64,000 nt of DNA, from the NCBI GenBank assembly GCA_001899085.1, contig MKVB01000003.1:239043-303042 (forward strand), in the 5' to 3' direction. A program made the translations under genes and the position numbers. The DNA is from Devosia sp. 66-14. Its GTDB lineage: Bacteria > Pseudomonadota > Alphaproteobacteria > Rhizobiales > Devosiaceae. Below, piece after piece: positions 18,651 to 26,521 of this stretch (positions within the stretch are counted from its first letter, which is position 1; every line of letters begins with the position of its first letter). The notes beneath the pieces were generated by a model, which searched no databases, was not told the DNA's origin, and saw only the letters and a program-made list of their open reading frames with translations.

Positions 18651-18908
18651 TCACGGTCGAAGGTCGGGCGCAGACCGGCCCGCCGTCCCCGGCGTCAGCA
18701 GCCCCGCCACCGCCGCCACCGAAGTGATGCCGGCGACTTCTTCACCGGTGAGCTGGCGACCCAGTTCAGCCTCCACCTCGAGCACCAGCCGCGCATGTGC
18801 GAGGCTTGACCAGGCGGCGAGGCTGTTCATGTCATCGGTGACGGAGACCGTCCCCTGGATGTCGAGGGCCTCGGCCACGAGGGCAGCAGCACGTAACTCA
18901 GCGGTCAT
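18651..18908 (-). CDS. Acyl carrier protein-like protein
   Basis: This 85-aa four-helix carrier protein has a putative 4'-phosphopantetheine Ser in 'NSLAAWSSLAHARLVLEVEAELG', followed by the helix III/IV region 'LTGEEVAGITSVAAVAGLL'. It resembles stand-alone carriers of specialised pathways more than fatty-acid AcpP, which has a DSL motif. It overlaps the upstream GNAT gene by 11 bp. No ketosynthase or ligase partner is nearby. Confidence 0.7.
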   Translation of the reverse strand: MTAELRAAALVAEALDIQGTVSVTDDMNSLAAWSSLAHARLVLEVEAELGRQLTGEEVAGITSVAAVAGLLTPGTAGRSAPDLRP

Positions 18909-19476
18909 GACGATCTCCCTGTGCCAGGCCGGTCCAATCTTCGCGCCGCAGCTCCAGCTCTACCGCAGGCCGGCCCTGGCCGGTCGACGGATCGCGGTCG
19001 TGGGTGGTGCCATTTCCCGTAGCCCGAAAGCCGAGCCGGCGATAGTTGAAGATGGAGGGCGCATTGCGGGCATCGATCGTTGCGACGAAGCGCTCGGTGC
19101 CATGGGCGAAAAAGTGACTGAGCAGCCGGGCCCGCACCTCGACCACGACGCCGCGCCCCCACCACGCCCGATCGTGCACCGCCACATGGCAATAGGCCAG
19201 CCCGTCGCGGAGGCGCACCACCAGGTGCAGGCCGATGATCTCGCCGCCGGCTTTGCTGACGATGGCATGAGCGAAGCGCGTACGACCGTTCGGCCGGGGC
19301 CCGCGAAACCACCACTGCAGCAGCGAATACGGACGCGGCGACAGGAACAACCCCTCGAGCAGCTCGGGGTCGCGCCGCCAGCGCCGCGTCAGCAGGAATG
19401 TCCGCAGACGCCCAAAGCGGCGCAGATGGAAGCGTTCGGTTTCGAGGTCGCAGTCGAGTTCGCTTCGTCGGCCCAT
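18898..19476 (-). CDS. GNAT-family N-acetyltransferase
   Basis: The protein (192 aa from ATG 19476) has GNAT features: the acetyl-CoA region 'VHDRAWWGRGVVVEVRARLL' and the C-terminal 'NAPSIFNYRRLGFRATG'. A GTG at 19512 is an alternative start that adds 12 basic residues. It sits between the slipin and carrier-protein genes on the same strand and overlaps the latter, which suggests shared expression. A role acylating from the carrier protein is possible but speculative. Confidence 0.72.
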   Translation of the reverse strand: MGRRSELDCDLETERFHLRRFGRLRTFLLTRRWRRDPELLEGLFLSPRPYSLLQWWFRGPRPNGRTRFAHAIVSKAGGEIIGLHLVVRLRDGLAYCHVAVHDRAWWGRGVVVEVRARLLSHFFAHGTERFVATIDARNAPSIFNYRRLGFRATGNGTTHDRDPSTGQGRPAVELELRREDWTGLAQGDRHDR

Positions 19477-19552
19477 CGGGCGTGCCGCGCCTCCCTTGCC
19501 TGGGCCCCGCACCGGCTTCAGATAGCGCAGCGGGTCGGGCGCGGCAAACTCT

Positions 19553-19578
19553 GTCGCCGGGAGTTTCCCCCCGGCGAC
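19553..19578 (-). terminator. Hairpin between slipin and GNAT genes
   Basis: GTCGCCGGG and CCCGGCGAC are perfect 9-bp arms with an 8-base loop, starting 8 bp after the slipin stop. There is no strong T-tract, so it may be a partial terminator or an mRNA stabiliser. Confidence 0.45.
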
Positions 19579-19585
19579 CGGCTTG

Positions 19586-20734
19586 TCATTCGTCGCGGAG
19601 CCTGACGAGGTCGTTCATCAGGCCCGCCGTGCCGTTATGGACGGTCAGGCGCTCGACCTTGCCGGCAATCTCCGACAAGGCCTCGAGCTCCTTGAGCCGC
19701 AGCATGACCGGGTTCTCGGCCATCACCCGCGCGGTGTTGAGCAGCGAACGCGTCGCGTTCGTTTCCTCACGCCGGCGGATGACGTTCGCCTCGGCTTCCT
19801 TCTCGGCCGCGACAACCTTGTTGAGGATGTCGCGCATTTCACCCGGCAGCACCACGTCCTTGACCGCGATCTCGCCGACCGAGAGACCGATCGCCGCCAT
19901 GTCGGTGCGCACCCGCTCCACCGCCTCGGCCTCGGCGGTCACCTTGTCGGCAAGGATCTCGTCGAGTGTCTTGGCGCCGAGCGACTTGCGGAACGCAAAC
20001 TGCACGGCCCGGTAGAGCGCATCGGCGTAGTCCTTGACGGTGGTCGCGGCCTTTACCGCATCCACCACCTGGTACTCAGCCGCGAGGTTCACCCGCAGCG
20101 TGACGCGGTCGCGGGTCAGGATCTCCTGGCCCGCCACGTCAAGCGACTGTCGGCGCAGGTCCACCAGCTTGACGGTCGGCTTCTGGGCCACGGCCCAGAA
20201 CAGGTGAGTCCCCGCCTCGAGCAGGCGCACATAGGCGCCGTCGACGAACAGCAGACCAACCTGGCCCTCGCTGACGGCAAAGCCATGCACCGCGCCGAGC
20301 TGGACGAGGGAAAGCAGGCGCTTGCCCAATGTCGCCGGCACGGCAAGATCCTCGCCGATGGCGAAGCGCTCGGCCGTCCAGGCACCGGCGTCGGTCCAGT
20401 AAACCGCCCGCTCGGACTGCTTCAGCACGGCATGGAGCCGCTGATCCCTCGAGATCACCAGCACCTCGTCGGCGCCGGCGCGGAACTCGGTCAGGTGCCG
20501 AGCCACCACGTCGCCATGCGCGCGGAACAGCACCTTGTCGTACTGAGAGACGAATTCCGGCCGAGCGAGATCGTGCCATTCGATCTCGAGGCGGCCGCGG
20601 TCAGCCCGCAGCCGATGCTCGCCCGGGGAGAGGATCCCACGGAACTTGCCCTTGTACAGCGCTACGACGCGCTGGTTTTCCTTGACGATCAGGCGCTTGA
20701 TGCCAAGCAGCCGATCCAGAATTTCAGTCACCAT
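19586..20734 (-). CDS. Slipin family (SPFH/band 7) protein
   Basis: This 382-aa SPFH-domain protein has an N-terminal non-canonical region (about 1-180), then a band-7 core ('KLVDLRRQSLDVAGQEILTRDRVTLRVNLAAEYQVVDAVKA', 'GEIAVKDVVLPGEMRDILNKVVAAEKEAEANVIRRREET') and a coiled C-terminal helix. No strong transmembrane segment is visible, unlike typical slipins. GGAGGA precedes the ATG. Two tRNA-like sequences lie upstream on the same strand. Slipins of this long form are, as I recall, found in some bacterial RNA-repair loci, but no rtcB is in this window. Confidence 0.85.
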   Translation of the reverse strand: MVTEILDRLLGIKRLIVKENQRVVALYKGKFRGILSPGEHRLRADRGRLEIEWHDLARPEFVSQYDKVLFRAHGDVVARHLTEFRAGADEVLVISRDQRLHAVLKQSERAVYWTDAGAWTAERFAIGEDLAVPATLGKRLLSLVQLGAVHGFAVSEGQVGLLFVDGAYVRLLEAGTHLFWAVAQKPTVKLVDLRRQSLDVAGQEILTRDRVTLRVNLAAEYQVVDAVKAATTVKDYADALYRAVQFAFRKSLGAKTLDEILADKVTAEAEAVERVRTDMAAIGLSVGEIAVKDVVLPGEMRDILNKVVAAEKEAEANVIRRREETNATRSLLNTARVMAENPVMLRLKELEALSEIAGKVERLTVHNGTAGLMNDLVRLRDE

Positions 20735-21124
20735 GGTCGTCCTCCTGATACGTCTCTAGGTCATGACCTGAGCTCGTCCTTCACGTGCTGGGGCGCCATT
20801 GCCCCGTTGATCCCCGATGCCGCACCACGCGGCGCCGGTGGAATTGCAGAGAGTTCCGGGGCGGCCGACCGACGCGGGTAGCGAGCAGGCCGGCGAGCGG
20901 GATGTCGATGGAAATGGCGAAGCCGTGGCGCAAGCAGCTGCGCGGGCCGGGCCAGAACCATGTTCATCCTTCAGCCGGTGCCGGGGCACCCCTCGAAGGG
21001 CGGTTCCGACCTGGCAGGCGAGAAAGCCGAAGCCGCCCCGTCGCCATGGTCGGCCCGCAGGACCGACCCCAGAACCCTTAGTCTCAGTAACCAGCACCCT
21101 GAGCTGGCGGCCCCGTTGGAGGAC
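20735..21124. other. Unexplained leader between tRNA-like sequences and slipin
   Basis: This is about 390 bp with no convincing gene. A frame of ~113 codons on the minus strand has an atypical composition and no recognisable domain. If transcription starts at the tRNA-like pair, this would be a long untranslated leader for the slipin mRNA. Confidence 0.4.
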
Positions 21125-21197
21125 CGTGATGGAGGGAGTTGAACCCTCGACCGTCGGATTATCAGTCCGATGCTCTACCCGTCTGAGCTACATCAGT
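21125..21197 (-). tRNA. tRNA-Ile(GAT)-like sequence with weak acceptor stem
   Basis: Read on the minus strand, the D-arm (GCTC/GAGC, GG in the loop), the anticodon arm TCGGA-CTGATAA-TCCGA (anticodon GAT, U33 present), a 5-nt variable loop and the T-arm GAGGG-TTCAACT-CCCTC all fit. Only five of seven acceptor pairs form, the two outermost being mismatched, and no adjacent CCA is encoded. It may be a tRNA-like RNA or a decayed tRNA rather than a decoder. Confidence 0.5.
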
Positions 21198-21270
21198 GGA
21201 GCACATGATGGGAATCGAACCCACGACCTCCGGATCGCTCCGGCGCTCTGCCTGACTGAGCCACATGCGC
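21197..21270 (-). ncRNA. tRNA-like RNA with collapsed anticodon arm and encoded CCA
   Basis: On the minus strand the acceptor GCGCATG/CATGTGC pairs fully (one G-T), followed by U and encoded CCA. The D-arm (GCTC-AGTCAGGCA-GAGC) and T-arm (GTGGG-TTCGATT-CCCAT) are intact. The anticodon arm is CCGGA-GCGA-TCCGG, with a loop of only four bases, so it cannot read codons normally. Its last CCA base is the first base of the next tRNA-like sequence. Confidence 0.5.
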
Positions 21271-21504
21271 GTCCCGGCTCCGGTCACCGGCGGTACACGA
21301 GGGCGCAGCGCGGCCCGTGCCAGGCGAGATTTTGAGGAACTCGACCCTTTGCCAGTCACCGGCGCGTTGCCGGGAGCGGGCGTTTAGGCCTGTTGCTTTG
21401 GCGGAGCAAGCATCATTGTAGGCGTAACTTGCGGTACGGGGCTATCGCGACATTTATGCAACAACAATGGTGCTGCGTACTTGCGGTTACGCAAAACCGC
21501 GGCA

Positions 21505-21864
21505 CTATTTCAGCCGACGCGCCACTTCATTGCTGAGAAAGCCCAGGTCCTCGGGCGCCAGCCGGCCGATATCGCGCGCCAGGCGGTTGGCGAGCTCGGT
21601 CGCTTCGGGCGCCATGCCGGCGGTATCGATGGTGATTTTGGGGTCGCTCATCTCGGCGAGGCGCTGCAACTCCTCGGCGTCGTCCCAGATGACGTTGAAA
21701 TAGGCGATGATCTTCTGCAGCAGCGCGAAGGTCGGCTTGCCGCGACGGCCATGCTCGAGCGCGCTGAGATAGGCACTGGACACGCGCAGCGCCCTGGCCA
21801 TGTCCTTGAGGGTCACGCCACGCTCTTCGCGCATGGCCCGCAGTTTGAGGCCCAGTGGTGTCAT
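21505..21864 (-). CDS. XRE-type helix-turn-helix regulator
   Basis: This 119-aa protein has an N-terminal HTH_3 domain ('LRAMREERGVTLKDMARALRVSSAYLSALEHGRRGKPT', residues about 8-45) and a helical C-terminus. Its ATG overlaps the stop of the Smr gene upstream (ATGA), so the two are co-translated. The target is unknown. Confidence 0.88.
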   Translation of the reverse strand: MTPLGLKLRAMREERGVTLKDMARALRVSSAYLSALEHGRRGKPTFALLQKIIAYFNVIWDDAEELQRLAEMSDPKITIDTAGMAPEATELANRLARDIGRLAPEDLGFLSNEVARRLK

Positions 21865-22451
21865 CGGTAGTCCCGCTCCCGCCTGAGACGCACATAGAAG
21901 GCCCCGTCGCCGCCATGCCCCTGTGCCGCCGTATCCCAGCCGGCGACCAGCGGCGCGAGGTTGGGCTCGGACAGCCACATCGGCAGCATGGCCCGCAGCA
22001 CGCCGCGCTCGACGATCACCGCCGCATCGTCGCCGAGCTTCTTCAGGCCCTTGCCGGTGATCACCAGCAAAGTGCGGTCGCCGCGCGCCGAACGGGCGTG
22101 AATGAAGCGGGTGAGCGCCGCATGGGCCTCGACCTGGCGCATGCCGTGCAGGTCGATGGTGCCGTCGATCTCTTCGCGGCCGCGCTGCAGGCGCTGCTTC
22201 AGGTTGGGTTCGATCCCCGGACGCGGTGCCTTGCGACCCGGCCGTCCGTCGGATTTGTATGGCGCCATAGCAGGCAGCAGACGGTGGGGTTTGGGAACAG
22301 GCGGCGCCGGGATCGGCAGCGGCTCGGACTCGAGATTGACGAGGACCCCTTGCGGACGAGGCGGCCGCAACGGCGAAACTGTCTGCGACACTTCGAGCCA
22401 AAGGTGCCAGTCGGGGAGCTGGCCCTTTCCATCCGACCGGCGCTTGGCCAT
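21861..22451 (-). CDS. Smr/MutS2-domain protein
   Basis: This 196-aa protein has a proline-rich N-terminal half and a C-terminal Smr domain with 'GTIDLHGMRQVEAHAAL' (the LDxHG-type motif) and 'LLVITGKGLK'. Smr domains bind or nick branched nucleic acids, and in SmrB cleave mRNA on collided ribosomes. Which activity applies here is not clear. It is first in an Smr-XRE pair. Confidence 0.9.
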   Translation of the reverse strand: MAKRRSDGKGQLPDWHLWLEVSQTVSPLRPPRPQGVLVNLESEPLPIPAPPVPKPHRLLPAMAPYKSDGRPGRKAPRPGIEPNLKQRLQRGREEIDGTIDLHGMRQVEAHAALTRFIHARSARGDRTLLVITGKGLKKLGDDAAVIVERGVLRAMLPMWLSEPNLAPLVAGWDTAAQGHGGDGAFYVRLRRERDYR

Positions 22452-22475
22452 CGCATCGCCCCCGAGCGCGGCCTG

Positions 22476-23192
22476 CTATTCGAGCTGGCTGGTCGCGACG
22501 AGCTTCCAGTTCGGATCGCGCGACTTGGGGTTGCGCGCAAAGGTCCACTCGTCGGCGATATTGGTGACCTGGTCGGCATTGCCTTCGAGCAGGTTGCCAT
22601 CCTTGTCGCGGGTGGCCGAGACCACCTCGGCGTGGAAGCGGATGGTGACGTTGGCGGCGCGCTTGTCGAGCTCGGCATCCGAGATCTCGATCTTGGGCAG
22701 GCCGACAAAGGTGAAATCGACCTTGTGGCCGGCCGCCTCGCGGTCCTTGATGACCCGCTCGAAGCCGTCATAGACGTCCTTCTCGAGCAGGTTCTTCAGC
22801 GTCTGGCGGTCGCCGGCGGCGAAGGCGGTGACGATCATCTCATAGGCGGACTTGGCGCCTTCGAGGAAGCTCTTGGGCGAGAAACTGCCATCGGCATCGG
22901 CGATCGCCTTGAGCCCGGCGGCCACCTTGTCGTCGCCATGGGCAAACTGGGTGATCTCGGCCTCGAGCTTGCGGGCAGCGCGCGCCAGGTCCTCATCGGT
23001 CTCCGGGGCCGGGCGTGGCCGCATCGGCACGACGTTCTCGTCCCCTGCCTTTGCCGGCGCCGCCTCGCGCTGGCGCTGCAAGGGCGTGCGCTCGCGACCC
23101 GTGCGGGTGCCCAGCACCTGACGCAGGCGGAACAGCACGACGATCGCCAGACCAATGACGATGAGCGTGGGGATATCGAAGAATTCATCCAT
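22476..23192 (-). CDS. Tim44-like domain protein
   Basis: This 238-aa protein has one N-terminal transmembrane helix ('IPTLIVIGLAIVVLFRLRQVLG'), a charged linker and a Tim44/TimA domain ('FLEGAKSAYEMIVTAFAAGDRQTLKNLLEKDVYDGF', '...VTNIADEWTFARN'). Alphaproteobacterial TimA proteins are inner-membrane relatives of mitochondrial Tim44. It is divergent from fxsA and secB, which fits a membrane/export theme. Confidence 0.9.
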   Translation of the reverse strand: MDEFFDIPTLIVIGLAIVVLFRLRQVLGTRTGRERTPLQRQREAAPAKAGDENVVPMRPRPAPETDEDLARAARKLEAEITQFAHGDDKVAAGLKAIADADGSFSPKSFLEGAKSAYEMIVTAFAAGDRQTLKNLLEKDVYDGFERVIKDREAAGHKVDFTFVGLPKIEISDAELDKRAANVTIRFHAEVVSATRDKDGNLLEGNADQVTNIADEWTFARNPKSRDPNWKLVATSQLE

Positions 23193-23251
23193 CAGACGTG
23201 CTACTCGCGCCAGAGAAAGGGGGGCGCCCGGCTCGCGGAGCCAGGAATGTG

Positions 23252-23265
23252 CCCTATATATAGGG
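23252..23265. promoter_or_regulatory. 14-bp perfect palindrome in the timA-fxsA divergent promoter
   Basis: CCCTATATATAGGG is a perfect palindrome 60 bp from the timA start and 56 bp from the fxsA start. Its TATA centre may serve as overlapping -10 elements or an operator. Confidence 0.4.
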
Positions 23266-23320
23266 AAACGCTCAGCCGGAAACCAGTTCACGTTTGGCTG
23301 AGGGGGCCGCCGAGGCCTTT

Positions 23321-23806
23321 ATGACGCAGCGCTTTCGAAAGGGTTACCCATTGGGCCGCCTGTTGTTCCTGTTCTTCCTTCTGCTGCCGCTGATCGAGAT
23401 CGCCTGCTTCGTGGTGATCGGCAATGCCATCGGGCTATGGCCGACGCTGGCCGGCGTGGTGCTGTCCGCCCTGTTGGGCGCATTGGTGATCCGCACCCGG
23501 GGCCTGTCGCTGCTCAACGAGCTGCGCTCGACCGTCGGCAGCGGCGAGTTGCCGGCGCGGTCGATCGCCGATGCGATGATGGTCGGGCTTGCCGGACTGC
23601 TGCTGCTGCTGCCCGGCTATTTTTCCGACCTCATCGGAATCCTGTTGCTGATCCCGCCGGTTCGTTCGGCGCTCTACGCCTTCCTGCGGTCGCGGGTCAC
23701 GGTGGTGACCACCAGCAGCGGCCCCGCCCCCGGACCCGGCTTCACCCAGCGGCGTGTCGACGACGGCACGATCGACCTCGATTCCGATGAGTGGCGGCCG
23801 CGCTGA
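23321..23806 (+). CDS. fxsA: FxsA family membrane protein
   Basis: This 161-aa protein has about four transmembrane segments ('LLFLFFLLLPLIEIACFVVIG', 'WPTLAGVVLSALLGALVIR', 'AGLLLLLPGYFSDLIGILLLIPPVR') and a Gly/Pro-rich C-terminal tail. The 'E-I-x-x-F' and 'PG-x-x-(S/T)-D' patterns are typical of FxsA, known in E. coli for suppressing F exclusion of phage T7. Cellular role is unknown. secB follows 74 bp downstream. Confidence 0.88.
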   Translation: MTQRFRKGYPLGRLLFLFFLLLPLIEIACFVVIGNAIGLWPTLAGVVLSALLGALVIRTRGLSLLNELRSTVGSGELPARSIADAMMVGLAGLLLLLPGYFSDLIGILLLIPPVRSALYAFLRSRVTVVTTSSGPAPGPGFTQRRVDDGTIDLDSDEWRPR

Positions 23807-23880
23807 GGCCGGCAATGCTTGTGGCTCGGGGCCAAAGGTGCTAGCCAGCGCGCCACCGAAAGCTCGAGGAATTTTCGACT

Positions 23881-24378
23881 ATGGCTGACCAGACCCCGCC
23901 CGAGGCCGCACCCGCGAACGCCGCTACGGCGCCCAGCTACAGCCTTGTTGGGCAGTATACCCGCGACCTGAGCTTCGAGAACCCGGGTGCACCGGGCTCG
24001 GTCATGCTCGGCGGCCCCAACCCCAATTTCACCGTCGGCATCAATGTCGGCGTCAAGAAGCAGGCCGACGACCTCTACGCGGTGGAAATCAGCCTCAACG
24101 CCAAGGCCGAACGCGACAAGACCGTGCTGTTCAATGTCGAGCTGGTCTATGGCGGCGTGTTCCGGGTCAAGAACGTGCCCGAGCAGCAATTGCCGGCCCT
24201 GCTGATGGTCGAGTGCCCGCGGATGATCTTCCCGTTCGCCCGCCATGTGCTGGCGACCATCGTCCAGCTCGGCGGCTTCCCGCCGCTGATGATGGAGCCG
24301 GTGGATTTCCAGGCGCTCTACATCCAGAACGTGCGTAACCTGCAGGCGCAACAGGCCGCCAATACGCAGCCCAACTGA
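23881..24378 (+). CDS. secB: Protein-export chaperone SecB
   Basis: This cytosolic tetrameric chaperone keeps preproteins unfolded and hands them to SecA. The 165-aa protein has the conserved core 'YTRDLSFENPGAP', 'LVYGGVFRVKNVP', and 'CPRMIFPFARHVLATIVQLGGFPPLMMEPVDF'. Its position next to the fxsA/dnaQ cluster near the origin is common in this group. Confidence 0.97.
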   Translation: MADQTPPEAAPANAATAPSYSLVGQYTRDLSFENPGAPGSVMLGGPNPNFTVGINVGVKKQADDLYAVEISLNAKAERDKTVLFNVELVYGGVFRVKNVPEQQLPALLMVECPRMIFPFARHVLATIVQLGGFPPLMMEPVDFQALYIQNVRNLQAQQAANTQPN

Positions 24379-24384
24379 CGCGGC

Positions 24385-25095
24385 CTACTCGGCCGCCACC
24401 AGCTCGGTGGGATAGTTGGACCACAGCGCGTCGGCGCCCAACGTGCCGACCAGCTTCAGATGCGCGGCGAACTCGATATCGCTCAACCGTGACGGCAGTG
24501 GCATCGGCCGCTGCCGCGCCGGTGCGATGGTGACACTGATACCGGCCTCGACATGCGTTTCGGCGACCAGCGCCAGCGCCACCTGCCGCCCCCCGATCAG
24601 TTCCAGATAGACGTCGGCGAGGATCTCGCTGTCGAGCAAAGCGCCGTGCAGCACGCGCTTGGAATTGTCGATGCCGTAATGCTTGCACAGCGCATCGAGG
24701 CTGACGCGAGCGCCCGGATGACGCTCGCGCGCCACCATCACGGTGTCGATGACCTCATTGGTCAGGCTGGGCCGGCCGAGCTTTTCGAGCTCGTAGTTGA
24801 GAAAGCCCATGTCGAAGGGTGCGTTGTGGATCACCAGCGTGCCGTCGCCGATGAACTCCAGGAACGCGTCCACCTCGGCGCGAAACAGCGGCTTGTCGCG
24901 CAGGAACTCGGTGGACAGCCCATGCACCCGGAACGCCTCGTCCGGCACATCGCGTTCCGGGTTGAGGTAGATGTGGAAGTGCCGGCCGGTCGGGATGTGA
25001 TTGATCAGCTCGACGCAGCCGATCTCGACGATGCGGTCGCCGCTCACCGGGGAGAGGCCGGTGGTTTCAGTGTCGAGGACGATCTCGCGGGTCAT
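24385..25095 (-). CDS. dnaQ: DNA polymerase III epsilon subunit
   Basis: This is the 3'-5' proofreading exonuclease of the replicase. The 236-aa protein has the DEDDh motifs: Exo I 'VLDTETTGL' (D8, E10), Exo II '[12 protein letters not shown]', and Exo III '[14 protein letters not shown]'. The stop of coaE overlaps its ATG (ATGA). It is convergent with secB, 6 bp apart. Confidence 0.96.
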   Translation of the reverse strand: MTREIVLDTETTGLSPVSGDRIVEIGCVELINHIPTGRHFHIYLNPERDVPDEAFRVHGLSTEFLRDKPLFRAEVDAFLEFIGDGTLVIHNAPFDMGFLNYELEKLGRPSLTNEVIDTVMVARERHPGARVSLDALCKHYGIDNSKRVLHGALLDSEILADVYLELIGGRQVALALVAETHVEAGISVTIAPARQRPMPLPSRLSDIEFAAHLKLVGTLGADALWSNYPTELVAAE

Positions 25096-25688
25096 CTGGC
25101 CTGAGCTTCTTGACGCAGCCTCTGCACCAGCCTGGCAACCGCTTCGCGGGTCGCTTCGATGGTGTCCGAGGTGTCGATTATGTAGGTGGCGCGTTTCACC
25201 TTTTCAGCTTGCGGCAGCTGTCGGGCAAGGATGGCCTCAAGCTTTTCCACCGTCATCCCCGGTCGGGCCAAGGCGCGTCGGCGCTGCTCGGCCGCATCGA
25301 CGACGGTGACGATAATGGCGTCGAGGCCCCAATCGACGCCGTTCTCGAACAATAGCGGGATGTCGACCACCGCCATCGGTTCCCCGACGACCGCCGCGTC
25401 CGAGAGAAAATCCCGGATCCGCGCCCGCACCAGCGGATGGACGATCGCCTCGAGCTGTTGCAGGCGCCCCGGGTGCCCGATCAGCTGGCGGCTGAGCTTG
25501 TCGCGATCGATGATGCCGCCGACGGCAACACCGGGAAACGCCGCCTCGACCGGCGCCACCGCAGCCCCGCGATAGAGTTCGTGCACCGCCTCGTCGGAGG
25601 AAAAGGTCGGTATCCCGAGATCAGCGAAGGCCTTGAGCACGGTGGACTTGCCCGTGGCGATCGAACCGGTGAGACCCAGCTTCAGCAT
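25092..25688 (-). CDS. coaE: Dephospho-CoA kinase
   Basis: This enzyme catalyses the last step of CoA synthesis. The 198-aa protein has the P-loop '[12 protein letters not shown]' at the N-terminus and 'VDIPLLFE', typical of CoaE. Overlaps with aroE (TGATG) and dnaQ (ATGA) place it in the maf-aroE-coaE-dnaQ operon. Confidence 0.95.
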   Translation of the reverse strand: MLKLGLTGSIATGKSTVLKAFADLGIPTFSSDEAVHELYRGAAVAPVEAAFPGVAVGGIIDRDKLSRQLIGHPGRLQQLEAIVHPLVRARIRDFLSDAAVVGEPMAVVDIPLLFENGVDWGLDAIIVTVVDAAEQRRRALARPGMTVEKLEAILARQLPQAEKVKRATYIIDTSDTIEATREAVARLVQRLRQEAQAR

Positions 25689-26521
25689 CAGAGCGTCGCC
25701 TCGACCTTTGCCCGCAGCGCCGAAGTGACTTCCGGGCGCACTCCGAACCAGGCCGCAAAGCCCGGAACCGCCTGATGCAGCAGCATGCCCAGACCATCGA
25801 CCGTGCGAAGCCCGAGGGCCCGGGCGTCGGCGAGCAGCGGGGTGGTCAGCGGCACGTAGACGATATCGGTGACCAAGGCGGTGCCGGGCAGCAACCCGAG
25901 ATCGAGGGCCTCGAAGCGGGTGTCGTGCATACCGATCGAAGTGGTGTTGACCAGGAGGCCGGCGCCCGCGGCGTAATCGGCGTAATCGGTGAGACCGCCG
26001 GCAATGAACGGGCCGCCGATCTCCCGCGCCAACGCCGCGGCCTTTTCCGGTGTGCGGTTCAGCAGCACGATCTCGGGCACCCCCTGCTCGCGCAGCGCCA
26101 CGAGGATGGCTCGCGCCGCACCGCCCGCGCCGAGCACGACGGCTCGCCCGAGACCCGCAGCCCAGCCTGGCGCGTTCTGGTCGAGATTGCCGAGAAAGCC
26201 CATATAGTCGGTGTTGAACCCATGGATTCGGCCATCGGGCTGGCGCACCAGGGTATTGGCCGCGCCGATGGTCCGCGCCAGCGGATCGACGCTGTCGCAG
26301 AGGGCGAACACTGCTTCCTTGTGCGGGATGGTGACATTGCCGCCGACGAACTCGCCCTGCCGCAACCGCTCGATGAAGGCGGGCAAGGCATCGGGGGCGA
26401 CATCGATCGCCTCGTAGCTGCCGTCGATGCCGTGCTCGGCCAGCCAGCTGCCATGGATCAGCGGCGAGCGGGAATGCTTGATCGGGTGGCCGATGACGAA
26501 GGCTTTTTTCACGTGAATCAC
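25688..26521 (-). CDS. aroE: Shikimate dehydrogenase
   Basis: This NADPH-dependent enzyme of the aromatic amino-acid pathway is 277 aa. Substrate-binding 'GHPIKHSRSPLIHG' and 'NVTIPHKEAV' (catalytic Lys) are visible, as is the nucleotide loop 'GAGGAARAI'. No ATG fits the N-terminus. The GTG at 26521 overlaps the maf stop as GTGA, and a second GTG at 26512 is also possible. Both lie in the parS-like sequence at 26505. Confidence 0.93.
   Translation of the reverse strand: MIHVKKAFVIGHPIKHSRSPLIHGSWLAEHGIDGSYEAIDVAPDALPAFIERLRQGEFVGGNVTIPHKEAVFALCDSVDPLARTIGAANTLVRQPDGRIHGFNTDYMGFLGNLDQNAPGWAAGLGRAVVLGAGGAARAILVALREQGVPEIVLLNRTPEKAAALAREIGGPFIAGGLTDYADYAAGAGLLVNTTSIGMHDTRFEALDLGLLPGTALVTDIVYVPLTTPLLADARALGLRTVDGLGMLLHQAVPGFAAWFGVRPEVTSALRAKVEATL
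26505..26520. other. parS-like site at the maf/aroE junction
   Basis: TTTTTCACGTGAATCA contains the full TTCACGTGAA core and a GAATC. It covers the maf stop and the candidate aroE GTG starts, so the DNA serves both coding and possible ParB binding. Confidence 0.45.

Noticed and set aside
20756-21097. About 113-codon minus-strand frame between tRNA-like sequence and slipin
   Set aside because: No ribosome site, uneven composition and no recognisable domain; treated as leader.
21361-21500. Sigma-54 promoter upstream of the tRNA-like pair
   Set aside because: I looked for GG-N10-GC on the minus strand because RNA-repair operons are often sigma-54 controlled, but no match with correct spacing was seen.
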